The position numbers and the translations under genes are program-made. From Auanema rhodensis (taxonomy: Eukaryota; Nematoda; Chromadorea; Rhabditida; Rhabditidae), in contig OZ059899.1 of the NCBI GenBank assembly GCA_964057225.1, positions 8,928,001-8,992,000 of the forward strand: 64,000 nt of DNA, in the 5' to 3' direction. This document shows positions 27,050 through 42,800 of the stretch, piece by piece (position 1 is the stretch's first letter; each line of letters opens with the position of its first letter). The notes under the pieces were generated by a model. The model was not told the DNA's origin, ran no database searches, and saw only the letters and a list, made by a program, of their open reading frames with translations.

Positions 27050-29256
27050 ATGTCGGAGGTATTTGTTGTTGATCGGGCAGTTATGCCTAATACCGGTAAA
27101 GAAAAGAACGAAAAATTGTCCAGAACACCTATTATGGATAGGAAAGAAAGGTTCGTATATAAATCAACGTTTCTTTATCTGTTGCTTTCAGGCCCTTTAT
27201 CGCTTCACCATTTATGCCGATCCCAACCCAAGTATCTTCAGATGTAGATAGACGTTCGTTTATAGGTGGAATATCAAAGTGGGCTATCTATTATAACTAT
27301 TTTGAATCATTATTTTTTCAGAGATGCGAATAAAAATGTGTTGCAGTATGGTAGTACTGCACGACCTGCTGAAGAAGGACTTCTCAGAAGAAAATCGGAA
27401 GATGAAAGTGACACGGAAGAGTAAGTTAATTTCTTTCATGTTTGCTAAGAAGATTTCTTTTCAGCGAAGCTTCGTCGTCTAGTGATGAATCGGAGGTGTC
27501 AATAAAAAAAGTAAGTCATTATTATTTCTTAAAATCTAATTTTCTCTCATATTTCAGCCTTTCTTTTTTGATCTCAGCTCTAAAGAATGGCTTACAATTG
27601 CAATGCTGGCCATTGCGAATTTATCTTCAACAGTGGCTTTCAGTTGTATAGCTCCTTTTTATCCAAGTGAAGTAGTTGTTTTTTCGCAAGAGCGTGTGTT
27701 TTACATTATTTTTAGGCGGCTTTGAAAGGGATGACTGAAACTCAGACAGGAATGGTGTTTGGTGTGTTTGAACTTACAATGTTCTTAACTGCTCCGATAT
27801 TCGGAAAATATGTATGCTTTTATACTAGAACCTCTTAAAACGTTTTTGTTTAGATGATTGCAATTGGGTCGAAAAGAATGTTCATAGTTGGCTTAGCTAT
27901 TACTGGTGTTACAGCTATTTTATTCGGGTAAACTTTAATAAACTATTATGGAATTCATAAATAATTTTGTAGGTTTCTGAATTTTATACCGTCGGGAACC
28001 TTATTCTTCTGGACTTCTTTCATTATTCGTATATTTGAAGCTGTAGGTGATGCAGCTTTCATAACTTCTAGTTTTGCTATATGTGCTAAATGTTTCCCCG
28101 GTAGAATTACTGTAATTGTGGTATGTTTAAAAGATTTTACGTTGATATCACCCACGTATGCAGGGCATAATGGAAACTTTTGCTGGACTTGGCTACTCTG
28201 CGGGACCTCTTATTGGGGGTTTTTTATATGAATTTGGTGGATTTCAAGTGCCTTTCCTATTCTTGGGAATAATGCTACTTGTCATTGCTTTGCTCAGTTT
28301 CTGCCTTTTGGAAAATCAAACTGGTATGCGTAATAATAAAGCTGTATTGAGTAAATTTTGTTTCAGACCAGGAAGCTAACGATGAGAAAGGAATCACAAC
28401 TATGCTCAAAATTCCTGTTATCTGGATTATGCTTTATGCCATCGTTGCTTGCGCTATTTCACTTTCATACTTGGATCCAACATTGGCTGGACACCTTTTA
28501 TCGGTATCTAAATCATGACGAAGATAGAAAAATGTCAATTTTCAGTTTGAACTGTCTCCAACTTGGGTAGGAATTATGTTCCTTCTTTGTGGAGGAGTCT
28601 ATACAATTGCTGCTCCTGTGTGTGGTTGGTTGATCGATCAATGTAGATGTACGATACAGTTAATGCTGCTTGGTTCATTGCTTAACATTTTTGGCATGCT
28701 ACTTATAGGACCTTCTCCTATATTGCCTCTCGAGAAGTAAGTCTTTCATTTTATGTTTCCTATTTATTTGCTATTTTAGAAATATTTATCTCATCGGGTT
28801 CAGTTTATCTGTGTTAGGTGTAGCTGCTGGGGCACAGTATATTCCAACTTTCCAAGCTTGCTTGGACGCTGCCAAGTAATCCAATTTTCCTCCAATTGCT
28901 TGTGAATTGTTTCTTATTTTCAGAGACAATGGATACGAAGATAACTTCCATACATATGGTTTAGTGTCTGGACTTTTTCAGTCTGCTTTTGCTTTTGGGT
29001 TTGAAATATGCAGATTATAATTACAAAATACGAATATATTTATAGATCGTTTTTCGGTCCTACCGTTGGAGGCTTTGCTGTAGAACGAATTGGATTTCCA
29101 TGGACATGCTCCATAATAGCGTTTATACATGTCATGTTTGTGAGTGAACAATATCGAAATATTTTTTTCATCTTCTGATTTATTTAGATATGCACGGTTT
29201 TGTTTTTCTACGGTTACCGCTCTTGCTTAAGAAAGAAATCTGATATCAGGTCGTGA
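27050..29256 (+). CDS. MFS transporter, SLC18B1-like
   Basis: Fifteen exons give about 523 residues. The first ~110 are hydrophilic, Ser/Asp/Glu-rich and cytosolic (SEDESDTEDEASSSSDESE). About 12 membrane helices follow, starting at PFFFDLSSKEWLTIAML. The MFS loop 2-3 signature appears as GKYMIAIGSKRMF, helix 5 carries GPLIGGFLYEFGGF, and the C-terminal half has LIDQCRC and SFFGPTVGGFAVE. The closest family I recognise is SLC18B1, a vesicular (polyamine) transporter related to the vesicular amine transporters; substrate here is an inference. Exons 4-15 are in frame with consensus sites. The exon 2/3 junction is uncertain: the frame is kept only if the acceptor is CAGAG (exon 3 from 27324) rather than the plain TTTTTTCAG two bases earlier. 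Confidence 0.9.
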
Positions 29257-30009
29257 TCTAACTTTCATATCCTTTGCTTGTATAAATCAGTTATTATTCT
29301 ATGGACTAGTTGTAAGGTCTGTGACTACCTTTGTTTTAGTACTACGGAAAGAACAAACTGACTATTTGAAATATTGTATTAAAGTTTTAGAATAATTAGA
29401 ACAAGATGTTCTTCTTTAAAATCATCACTATTTTGTAGAGCTTTAATAACATGTTTACGTTTTACATTTCTATTAGTTGTTTCAATATAATGAGATTAAT
29501 AAATATTGATAATGTTTTAAAAATTATTTAGTAAATAAGAACTTGGTAGAGCTATACCGTATATAAGATATACCAAAAATGAAAGAAACATCGCATTTCT
29601 TTGATTTTCTATTTTCAGCCAAAAACAAGGTAGCGGAACTACCTGCTTGTAAAGTTCTATGCAAGTGTATCATCAAAAAAAAAAGATTTATTATAACGTT
29701 TTTTTAGTGCTACATATCTTCTATCAAAACTTTTATCAGTTTACCGGAATTATTCAGCCTCTCAAACACATTATCTATATATCTTTACAGCTGAAAAGTT
29801 TTAGAAACTCGATGAAAATCATATTTCTGTAGACATATGAAAAATAAAAAATGTTCTCAATTTTAAATATTAATTTATAAAGTTTAATACTATTTTTACA
29901 TTTTCTTTTTTTACTTACAACCGCCATAAGCTATAAAAAAATTAATTATTTTCAAAGATTGGCAGTGGTTTGTCATTTTAATTTTTCACTAAATTGAAAC
30001 TGGTCGGTC
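29257..30009. other. Intergenic spacer
   Basis: AT-rich, 3' flank of the transporter gene and promoter side of the kinase gene. Nothing else seen. Confidence 0.5.
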
Positions 30010-32267
<2,258 letters not shown>

Positions 32268-32470
32268 ATAAATTACTCAACGAAGAACAATTTAAGAACT
32301 AAGCCAGACCTTTAGGATCTTTAACTTTGACGCTCAAGTTTTTTTTAAACTATGAATTTTCAGTTTTTGTTGAATGTTATATTTATTCAGGAAACTAACT
32401 ATTAAACAGTGTGTGTTATCACGAATTAAATATTACATTTGTTAACATTTAGTTATATTGCTACCTCTTC

Positions 32471-32550
<80 letters not shown>

Positions 32551-33329
32551 ATCTATCTCTATGGGTCTCTATCTTTATATCTAACTACCTATCTTTCTCT
32601 CTCTCTGTCTCTCTCTCTCTCTCTCTCTTCGCTCTTTTCTCTAACTGAACTAATATTACTTTGCTGTTCGTTTTCAATACTTTATCACGACAATCTGCGG
32701 TCTATCTGTTTTTTTAGATGCAGAGTGCTTTTTGACATGTTCACATTGTCTAGTGTTCTCTTTATTTCGCACTTCTTTCAATCACAATTTTTATAAACAG
32801 AACTTTTAAAAATTAGGGTACCAATTCAAATTATTTAATTTTATTTATTTAAAGATTGGCTATAATCAATAAACCTAGAAAATAGTAAGTAATATGTAGT
32901 TTATTAGCTAATTTTTTTTCAATAATAGCTGGTATGTCATTTTGTTTTGATAAAATTTTAAATAAGGTCGATGAAAAGATGAAAATTATAAATATTCATA
33001 ATCAAAGATGCTTATCTTTTTCATTATATAGAAAGAAGTTTTACTTCAATATTTGTAGCGATAAACTATCTTAGATAATATAAATGGGTGACTCTATCTT
33101 ACTTATTGTTTTGATTGAATGTTCTAATCGATTTGTTTGCGATTTATGTTATGGGTATATATCACGAATAATTATCGAATCGAATAGTTTACCAATTAAA
33201 AACCTCTTCATTTAAAATATTATTTATTACAATCTGTAATTTATTTCTTATATATCGTTGTATGTTTTGAGTCTTCGTATAAATCTTTATTTATTTTATT
33301 ATTTCTTACTTTAATATTTCAGCTGAAAG
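32268..33329. other. Intergenic spacer with CT microsatellites
   Basis: 3' flank of the kinase gene, then AT-rich DNA up to the aldo-keto reductase gene. Frames open across the CT runs encode Ser-Leu repeats and are not genes. A TATTTCAG acceptor ends at 33322, seven bases before the next start codon. Confidence 0.6.
32474..32547. repeat. (CT)n microsatellite
   Basis: About 74 bases of uninterrupted CT, followed by CTAT-type degenerate repeats and a second CT block at 32595-32628. Confidence 0.97.
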
Positions 33330-35037
33330 ATGCCACAAAAGATACGTATGTCTAATGGTAATGATATTCCTTTCATTGGATTAGGAACTGGTGGAAAAGT
33401 AATATTTAAACTGGTATCAATGAATTGAACTTAGTTTTAGTTTTCTACAACAGAAGAAGATAAGGCAATGCTGAGAGCTGCTTTGGATATTGGCTATCGT
33501 CACATCGACACAGCACAAATGTAAATATTTCTCATAGATTAGAATCATTAACAACTTGCCAAACAGGTATTCGAATGAAGAAATCATAGGAGAGCTGCTT
33601 AAAAAAGAATATTTCGATGCCAATAAGCTGAAAAGACAAGATTTATTCATAACAACTAAAGTATTGCGTTGATAACTGCTAGATCAATTTCTTTTATTTT
33701 TAACTTACAGTTACCTCCAACAGCTAATAGACCAGAACTTGTTGAAAAAAGTTTAAGAAGTCAATTGCGTGCTCTGCAACTCGATTATGTTGATTTGTTT
33801 TTAATCCATTCTCCGTGTTCATATATAGTGTGTTATTGTTTTTCTATTTTTACCTAAATTTATGCAATGTTCTAGCCCTTAAATGGGAAAACGGAGATGG
33901 ATATGAACGGTGATGTTAATTATGAGATGGACACCACTGTTAATTTAATTGATACTTGGACAGCAATGGAACAGGTGAGTTTTTGGATAAACTCTTAAGC
34001 TCCTGATTTATTGATAGGTATATAAAGCTGGTTTAACTAAAGCCATAGGGCTATCAAATTTTACTGTGGAACAAATCCAGCGTGTTTACAGTTCCGCAAG
34101 TATTAAGCCACATAATCTTCAAGTTTGACAGTACTGGAAAACTTCATTATCTCAGTAATTTAGATTGAAATTCATCTCCATTGGCAACAAAAGGAATTAA
34201 TCACCTTGTGTCAGTGTTTAAATATAACTGTTACCGCATATGCTCCTATTGGATGCCCTGGTGGGGTATATTTTCATTATATTATTTTCATTATATTATT
34301 TTTGTTATATTATTTTTTGCATGTGAATGATTTATTATTACATTAATTATTCAGGTAAAAAAGGAATGCAAGGGTGGCCCGTAGAAGGACCACTTGATGA
34401 ACCGCTTCTTAAACAATTGGCAGGTGAACTTTTTGTAATCTTTATGATCTATTTTATACTAACTTAATGATTTTTTCTTTCAGATAAATATTCTCGAACA
34501 CCTGCTCAGATTGCATTACGTCACTTGACTCAGAGAAATATTATTGTTGTACCTAAGAGTACAAAGAAAGAACGTCTTCTGGAAAACTTTGAAGTTAATA
34601 TTGGACTTTTTTGTCATATATTATATTTGATTTAAACGTTTAGTGCAATATTATTACAGAGTTCAAATTTTTTCCTCTCTGATGAAGATTTGGCTTTGCT
34701 CAACGAAATACCTTCTCGTAAACGTTTATATACCTGGGCCAAAAATCGGTAAGTAATATTTCTATCTCGAATGTTGTTGTTCTATCTTTTCAAAATAAAA
34801 AGAACTCTACAAAAACTATAGTTTTGGCTTTTTCGCTCTTTACGGTTTTTATTTTTCTCCGATGTTCACTTTCTTTTTTGTAGTTTCTTATAAATGCTTA
34901 ACGTCGAGGTAAAAAATACATACATCTAAAATAACGGAAGAGAATTTATTTGTTTACTTAAGAAACTACGTTTATATGGTTAATTTAGGGCTATCTTGGA
35001 CCACCCCGAATATCCTTTCCAGGATTCTCGTCTTTAG
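33330..35037 (+). CDS. Aldo-keto reductase
   Basis: Eleven exons sum to 325 residues, the normal size of this family. These are cytosolic NADPH-dependent reductases of carbonyl substrates with a TIM-barrel fold. The catalytic tetrad is visible: Asp and Tyr in DTAQMYSNEE (about residues 44-49), Lys in FITTK, and His in LIHSP. Substrate/cofactor text includes AIGLSNFT, AYAPIGCPG, IVVPKSTKKERLLEN and the C-terminal HPEYPFQD. The insertion SYIPLNGKTEMDMNGD after the His strand is typical in position. Exon 7 ends at 34260 (CTG|GTGG), the only donor that keeps frame into exon 8. The acceptor 7 bases before ATG may be a trans-splice site. Subfamily cannot be assigned. Confidence 0.94.
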
Positions 35038-36975
35038 AAGAAAAACCAAAAGTAAATAACTTTAATTTGATAATAAAATATTAATGAAAAGAAAAGATTA
35101 GCAATAAATATTTTAAAATGTAAATTGGCAACACATCGAATATCGTCAGAATAAATAGTGTTTTTTGTTATATTTAATAGCACATATAAAAGAATTTTTT
35201 CTCTGTTCATATTCGCGACATAAAAGTTATTTGAGGTCATCACAGCCCAAGCATACAATAATTAGAGAAACAAACTAGAGTTAGATTGTCTAGCATATTG
35301 CTCTCCGATTGCAAGCTCAACATCACGACGGTAAGGTGTTATAAGCAGGCAAATGAAGGTGTTTGAACTACTTCCGTACACTCCAAAGAAGGCACAAGTG
35401 TGTTTTATGAAAGAAAGGAGAAACGAGAGAGAGAGAGAGTGATAGAGATGTAAAAAGAGAAATTCTTCAAGTTATTGCTCAAGTGCCTACTGCTATGACT
35501 TGTCAAGTTGAACATATCACATATAAGGAACGATGTGAGGTTAAAGAGAATAATAATATGAGAGGAAAAGGTGAAATAAAAGAATTCTTGTCCAAGCTTA
35601 GCCGGGTCGGTTTCTAAGTTTGTCTTCAATTCAATTACTAAATAATTTGTTTTAGTCAGATTTATGAAAACTTGGAATAAGGTTTTCATGATATTTGTAT
35701 ATGATGAAATACATTGTAAGTACAATATGAAGAAGAAGAAAAGGAAACACATTACTATATTTTATTATTTTTTTTAGTGAAAGCTCTCATAATTTAACTC
35801 CAAATATGCATATATCTATTTCTTATTCAGTTTTTCGTTTCACAGTTTTGAATTTAATTGATGATTTGCTACATTACATGATTCGCATAAGTATTTATTA
35901 AGTCCTTGGATGGTCACAATATTTTCATTCAATACAATGTAATTCATCTTTTCAAAGACTCGCAAACGTGTGAAGCAGAAACATAAAAAACTTCTGTAAC
36001 AAACTTCGAATTTATTCATTCTTCCTGAACATTGCAAAATTAGGTAAAAGAGCTGACCAAGTGTCGATGTCGCATTAACGTGACTAGTCCTTTGTCCAAT
36101 GTTTCTGTTTATTTAGCATTTTCTGCAGTTCTTCGGCCAACATAGATCCTCCTATGTATGTTCTCTCTCACATCTATAACTGAGCTAGCATAGTCCTCCG
36201 TTTAACCGTCTGTGTCTTGGTTGTGTCCTTGTTTTGTTAATTTCGTTCATCACTAAGTAAGAAAGTACTTGAGTGGCTCCTATCACGATTATCACGAAAG
36301 AATCTATTGTTCTCAATTCATATCATCATCTATCTCTTTTTCTTCGTAAAATTTTAGTCAAGTCTTTTCTTTGAACTCATATTTATGACGAGAATCTGGA
36401 CAGTGTTTCCGATAAAAATAAATATTTTTAATTAGTCTCATCTTCATTTCAGATGCTTCAGGTGAAGCATTCTTGAAAAATTAAGTTTCAATTATTTTAT
36501 CCAGCTCTTTTCCTTACTGCTACGATGTGCCTTATAAACATTTTTATTATATTTCGTTTTTCCTTATATATATATATATATATATATATATCTAAAGAAT
36601 ATCGAGTCTATTCGACAATAGATCGAATTTATTTCCAATGAACTGTTCATTATTCTCTCTCGATATGATGAGATTTTTTGAATAGAAAACACAAAAAAAA
36701 GCAATGAAATCTCGGAGATGTCAACACGTCAATTGGAGTAGTTGAGCTGCTCGAGCGAATTGAATGTCACATCAGAAAATGAAGATCAACATATGATGAA
36801 GCCTTATTTGAAGAGTTGGGTGCGTGTCCGTGCGTGAACTTCTCCAGCTTTTTTATTTCATTACCTTTTCATTCATCGTAATTCTATTTGATTGCCTTTC
36901 CTATCTATATCATTTTCAGCAGAAATAAGAGTAGTTTAAAATTCAGTTCGACTTGGCTGAGACGAGCGATCGACT
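35038..36975. other. Intergenic spacer
   Basis: About 1.9 kb without a supportable gene. Purine-rich with a (GA)n tract (35427-35442) in its left part; pyrimidine-rich with an (AT)n tract (36564-36591) further right. Confidence 0.55.
36564..36591. repeat. (AT)n microsatellite
   Basis: Uninterrupted TA dinucleotide run of about 28 bases in the spacer upstream of the BPI-like gene. Confidence 0.9.
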
Positions 36976-39099
36976 ATGCGAAGTATTCTATCATTCTTAC
37001 TTCTTGTGCAGGTAATTATTATTATTCAGCACGTTTTATATAGTATTTCTGTTTTTTTTTAATTTTAGGTGGTATACTCAGTTGTACTGAGAGTGAACGA
37101 AAATGGATTAGGCGAAGCTGCAAATTTTACAAGGCAATGGCTAGCCATGGCCGGGCCGCACATGAGAATTCCAGAAATTAGGGTAAGTTGCAATAGATCT
37201 AGCGATTTTAACAATTTTTTTAATTTTAGCAAGAATACGACACAGCTTTTACCACAGGGGAATTACGTGTATGGAATATATCAATTAATAAATTTGTGCC
37301 ACCGCATTTAAGATTCCGACCGTCCGATCATACTTTTTTATATATGAGCACACTTAGTGGATACGCTCAGGTATTATATGATATATATATATATGCATAC
37401 AGTAACAGCTTATCTAATTTATAGGTATCTGCTGAATGGACGTTACAATCAAGCTTTCTCAACATGCTAGATATTCCATTATCTGGAAAAATTCAAGCTC
37501 AGATGACAGGATTAATCTCGGAAATTGCAATGCAGGTATGATTTGTACATTGCATGTTCAATACTTTACAATTAATTTCTTTCAGATAACATCTGAGCAC
37601 GAAGTTGAAGTTCGTCATTGTAACTCACAAATTCGTGATCTCCGATTAACAATCGAAGGTGGACTTGCTGCTGAATTGTTGCATTTTTTCCGCACAAGTG
37701 TAACCAGAGCCATCCGGAGGCGTTTAGAAGAGGTTCGTTATTTCTTTTGCTATTTTAATGTTTTTTATAAATCCATTTGCTTTTAATATACTTGTATTTT
37801 ATGATGTTTATTTCCAGGAATACTGTAGAATCATGGAAACATATTGGCTTCCTTGGGTTGAGGGTCAACTAAGTAACTTCCCTACCAACTTGACAATCAG
37901 TCAAAATCCTCAAGTTAGAATTGTATTACAATATTTATAGTTATTTCTTAAAAATAGGTTATATTGGTTCAATCTTTGCATTCAATTGACATGACGCAAC
38001 AAAACATTGATTTCCGAATGAGAAGCGATCTTTTATGGAACGATCAGTTTGTGGAAAGTGCTCCGTTAGGAAATATTACAAATACAAGCATAGGTTCATT
38101 AAGATTCTTCACAATTATTTATTTCGTTCTATAGACAAATTCGAAAAATCTTCTCGGATGGTAGATATATTTGTTGATGAAACCACTGTTCAAAGCATAC
38201 TAGCTGCAGCTCACTTTGCAGGACATTTAAAGTAAGAATCACCAGACTTTTTTTTGCAATTTTTGTAAACATTTCATTTTTGATTATAAAACAATTATGA
38301 TTTGTTCTTTCACCTTTCTTCATTTTCTATTATCTTGTTTAAAACGTTGTCAATTACTCATTTTAGAACAGTTCTGGATACTCCATTCCTAAGAACAGAT
38401 TGTGAAGTTCTATGCGTTGGAACAGTTCTACCCGAACTAGCTGAAGTTCTACCTAATAGAACAATGAAAGTGCAGGTTTGATACTCTTTTAATAAGCGAA
38501 AAATTACATTTTTACAGGCCTCAACACTCTCTCCTCCCATCATAATGCTTCAAGATGGTAAATCTGTAGTTTTCTTGAATGCATCTCTCGAAGTAACAAT
38601 ATGATCAAAGCTTGTGTAGCACTTTAAATTTAGGTTTTCCCAGATCCTGAAATTGACACCGTAAATGGTAGTATTCTCACTATTAACATGGAAACAGAAT
38701 TTGCTTTAAAAATGGAAATGAGAAACAAGAAGGTTGTTAGTTATAGCTGTAGCTCTGAACTTCTCGAATTTTAGGTCAAAGGTTTTATTAATATGGTAAA
38801 TGCAAATGCTGTGTTAATTGATAGTAAGATAGGTTTAATGTCACAGAAAGTAAGTTGAAATTTCACTTCTTTATGTAACAATATTATTATGATTTTTTAA
38901 GACGATCAATTTCCTTGTAAACATGTCTACACCCTTCTTGGAAGATGCAGTAGATTTATTAATTGGACGTGGAGTTTTTGTTGGTGATCCTTTTCAATTT
39001 CCTTCAACTAATGAGCAACTAAGTTTCAAAGAAGGCTATATTAGATGGGAAGCTGATTTAGCTATACCAAACATAATGCGCCACACATGGGTTGTGTAG
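36976..39099 (+). CDS. BPI/LBP/CETP family lipid-binding protein
   Basis: Thirteen exons give about 477 residues, the usual length for this two-barrel family. A short signal peptide (MRSILSFLLLVQVVYS) is split by the first intron. The N-terminal barrel begins VVLRVNENGLGEAANF, as in BPI where the first strand covers the lipid pocket. Two cysteines, RHC in exon 5 and EYC in exon 6, are 40 residues apart, matching the conserved barrel disulfide of BPI (Cys135-Cys175). The C-terminal barrel (exons 8-13) ends with EADLAIPN and a hydrophobic terminus. Family members bind lipopolysaccharide or neutral lipids outside the cell; the ligand here is unknown. Introns are 40-70 bp with consensus ends. Confidence 0.93.
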
Positions 39100-39259
39100 A
39101 GCAAACGAAAAAACTTTAAGAGTTCTTACTGTTTTTTTCATGTTTATTTTGCAAGGATTTTGGTACTGTTTGACCATATCAACCTCAAACATTTGAAAGT
39201 ATTATATTAGTATATAATTTCCAATTACTCATTCTTATCTTCATAAAATTAAAAACTTT

Positions 39260-39598
39260 CTACCAATTGGCTATCAGTTTTTTCTTGAGTAATGTTTGTA
39301 CAGCTGGAGTTATAGGTTCTAAACTTTGAACAGAATGTCGAAGTATTTTGATTTTTATTTTTTGACCCATGACGCATTGTTCGGAATGCTTAATTAATTT
39401 TATTATATAATTGTTTGAAACATTGAGTATAAGTGTTACCTTGTAGCATCTGTGATGTCTCTCTTTAATTTTAAATATATATCCTTTGTTGTTCTTTAAA
39501 ATTATATGAATAAACATTATGTTATATAAACTTATACATACAATATAAATAAAATAGAAAAATATTTTAAATGAAATAATACACACCTTCATCATCAA
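39260..39598 (-). CDS. 3' exons of a small gene, possibly mitochondrial ribosomal protein S17-like
   Basis: Three - strand pieces with consensus splice sites join in frame (ending at 39587, then 39493-39440, then 39388-39260) and finish in ...KKLIANW-stop. The joined text contains CYKHSEQCVMGQKIKIKILRH, which has the Tyr-x-His-x(3)-Cys-x-x-Gly and alternating Ile/Lys pattern of the S17 OB-fold. The match is weak and recognised only by eye. The frame remains open upstream of the Met pair at 39598 to about 39630, so the true start is probably in an earlier exon between 39600 and 39840; I could not place it. Divergent from INTS1, with which it would share a promoter. Confidence 0.42.
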   Translation of the reverse strand: MMMKVCIISFKIFFYFIYIVCISLYNIMFIHIILKNNKGYIFKIKERHHRCYKVTLILNVSNNYIIKLIKHSEQCVMGQKIKIKILRHSVQSLEPITPAVQTLLKKKLIANW

Positions 39599-39871
39599 TT
39601 GATAAAGTTTGCATACAGGAAAAGAATCTACTTATTTATGGTTTTTCATTCATAGCAAAATAAATTAAGATGAGTTGAAAGCTTGTTTTTCAAAAAAAAA
39701 CACATATGCTGGTCAAGCAAGCAATATACAAAGAAAATTACGCATGCATGGGTGGTGTAAAGTATTTATTCATTACGTACTGTTTTTGAAAGATATTTTC
39801 CATCACACGCTATTTTATTATATGATTTGACTGTCAAAATTAAGTAAGAGAACTATATTTAATTTAATTTA

Positions 39872-42800
39872 ATGAGTGGTTTACCTTCAAAGCTGAAGGC
39901 GAAAGCCAAGGCTATATCAACAGGAAATATTCTTCGCCCTGAAGAGGTCACTAAGCCTAAGCAACCAATAAATGCTCCAAAGCGTACCTTGGTATTTTTG
40001 AAATCACATAAATCATACTTAAACGTTGTTGTAGGCATTGTCAACATCTAGTTCTACTTCATCATTAGCTAAAAAACCTAGATTAGATTTTTCTGCGACA
40101 CCATTACCATCTAAACTTGGCCTAAGTTCTACGAGCGCGTCGAATCTTTCTGGTAATCATACTCAGATATATGAAAACAATTTACTTAAAGGCGCACCTG
40201 TTAAACCTCCTTTGGACACATCGTGGCGCGAATTCTGTCAGAATACTACTGTCGACATAGCAACTTTCCAGGATGCGTTAACTCAAGCATTGCAACAGGA
40301 AAAAGTGAACAAAGTAATTCAGTTTCGTATAATTTACTGATTAATTTTAACAATATATCAAGGCTTCACGATTGATCACGAGTGCACTTCGATTATTCAT
40401 GGAAAAAAAAGCTGATGTTGGAAGATTTTCTATGGAATATCATTTCGTAACAATAATAGCATCAATCATTAAGGAACACGGGAAAAAAATTACGGTTTTT
40501 GAATCTCATTGTTATTCATAACACGTTGATTTTTTTTCAGAATTTGAATTTGCAAAAATGTTTCTCTTCTATAATATGTATAATGAAACCGTTCAGTCAA
40601 GAAAGACAAGAAATAATCAGCTCGTTATTCATTTGTCTTCTTGATCAACAAACTTGTTTTGATCCTTATCTGCTAACTGTGTTTCTTCATGATGCTTTAG
40701 GCGAAAGGCATTGGGTGGACAAAGTAAGTTATATTTATTGCTGTAATAATTAATTCAGTACCTATTAAGAATTTTTGTACAAAATTAGTTTGCTGGTTTT
40801 TGAAACCATTCAATACTAATTTTCCACCTAAAGAGATGTATGTTGCTTGCAATGCTGAGCTATCTATTCCGGAAAGTGTCCCAGATTTGGTGAGATCAAC
40901 TGTTTCATAACATTATAAAATATCTTATTATTAGAACACACAAAATAAGTTCGAAAATGAAAATGTTACTAACGATCAAATACAGGAACATGTACTAGAA
41001 ATATTGAGAAAATGGTTAGTTTTTATTATTTATGCATTTCTCTTTTTACTGAACTTGTTGCAAGGTGGGAAAAGGGTAATGAATCGCCGGGAAGGAATTT
41101 ATTGAGGACTATGTCTTCGCTTTGTGGAATAGCTGAGGTCAGATTAGCAGCTGCAAAACGGCTTGATAACTGGGTTCTAAATGGCAAGGTTCAAAATTTG
41201 GATCAAATAATGATTATAATTATTTTTCAATTTAGTTGCAACGACATGCGCTGGAATTGCTTTTATTCGTGGGTCACAACTTCGGTAATGCGGAAACATC
41301 CCCCATTGATAACGAATCTCTCAGTTGGCTGTTGAAAATGCGAAGTTTAAAAAGCAAACAAGTAATAAAGTTGATTTTTTTGGTTCTTAAATTCTTATTT
41401 AGGTTTTGTCAGTGTTTCATGTCGCATTGAAAGATCTCATACATAATGATATTGCTAACTTAAGAGCTGCTATTCGTCTTATCATTGCTAATGAGTTTGG
41501 CCCTTCGCAATTAAGGTATCAACGAAGCTTCGGAATAATATTAAAATTTTATTAAATAGAGCTCCCTCAAATATGGGAATTTTGAATACGTTCTTCAGTT
41601 ACGATAACAAAACAACAACCCTGGTTAGGTAACTTTCTTTAACATATATTAAATTCCTATTTTAGATTTTTGCTGAGGAACTTTGTTCTGCTGTTTTTGC
41701 TAGAGAAGAGTTAGTCAAGCCAGCACGGTTATTTACTAGAGAAATATTACGAGCTTTTCTGAGGACCGTACGTTTATAAGAAAAACTAGTTCCTATGATA
41801 TAATAATATTTTAGGATTTTAATTTTCCTTACTTCACAGAGTGCTATTTAAATTATATTCTCAAGGAGTCTTTGAATGGCCAACGTCCATTACAAGTTTG
41901 TCATTTGTCAAATTTTTTAAACAGTTTGGTATTGTAGGATTATATACTAACAAGTGCTCCAGAAGTGATTACTATGGCTCCACTTGTTTCGCTATCGCCT
42001 TCTTTAAAAGAAGCGTTTAGTGTTCGGCGGTAAGATATATATTTATTGTATGTGTTTCAAGTATAACTTTAGTACTGGCTGTCTTACATCTGACCAAACC
42101 AACATGATTTTAAAGTATGAAAAAGATCTGCTGGAATATTTCGAAGTTACACTAAAGTCTGTTTAATCAGAAAAGTATGTATGCGTAATTGAGCACTTTA
42201 GGTGGCTAAATAATGCTCGGCAATTGTTTACTGATTATCGGGACTATTTTTCAGCAATTCTTAGAGTTTTATTTATAGAAAAGGTATTATATCCATGCAT
42301 TATACTATTTTTTTGTTATTTTATCAGATGGAATACTATACAACGATGGATCAAGGACCTACTGATTTCGAGTTTTCTCAAAATTTGAAAGTCATATCTG
42401 AATGCGCGCTTACAGATAGTGTTGTTTGGCTGGTGAGAATTGAAGGAATTTTTCTTAATATTTTCTGAGTTTCAGGTAGTACGAGAGGAAAGTACTTTGC
42501 TTCAACCTAATGATACCGTAGATGTTATATACGAGCTGACGAAAAGGGCTATGCAAGCTCGAACAACCTTTGGTAATATTAGATTCAAATATGTTTAATT
42601 TTTGCTTTATTCAGATAGTCAGCGACCAGTTTTATTGTTTTCGTCAACTGTTCCACCATTGAAGCTGATTGGACGTATTCTCGATGTTTGCTTATACAAA
42701 CCTAATGTTCCCTACAAAGGGTTTGACTGAATTGGATTATGTTGAAATATGTGTTTGATTCAGAGACTATTTTCCGATGTATCTAGTAGATATTTACTGG

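Noticed and set aside
32439-32796. Open frames encoding Ser-Leu repeats
   Set aside because: They are (CT)n microsatellites in the 3' flank of the kinase gene; no surrounding coding signal.
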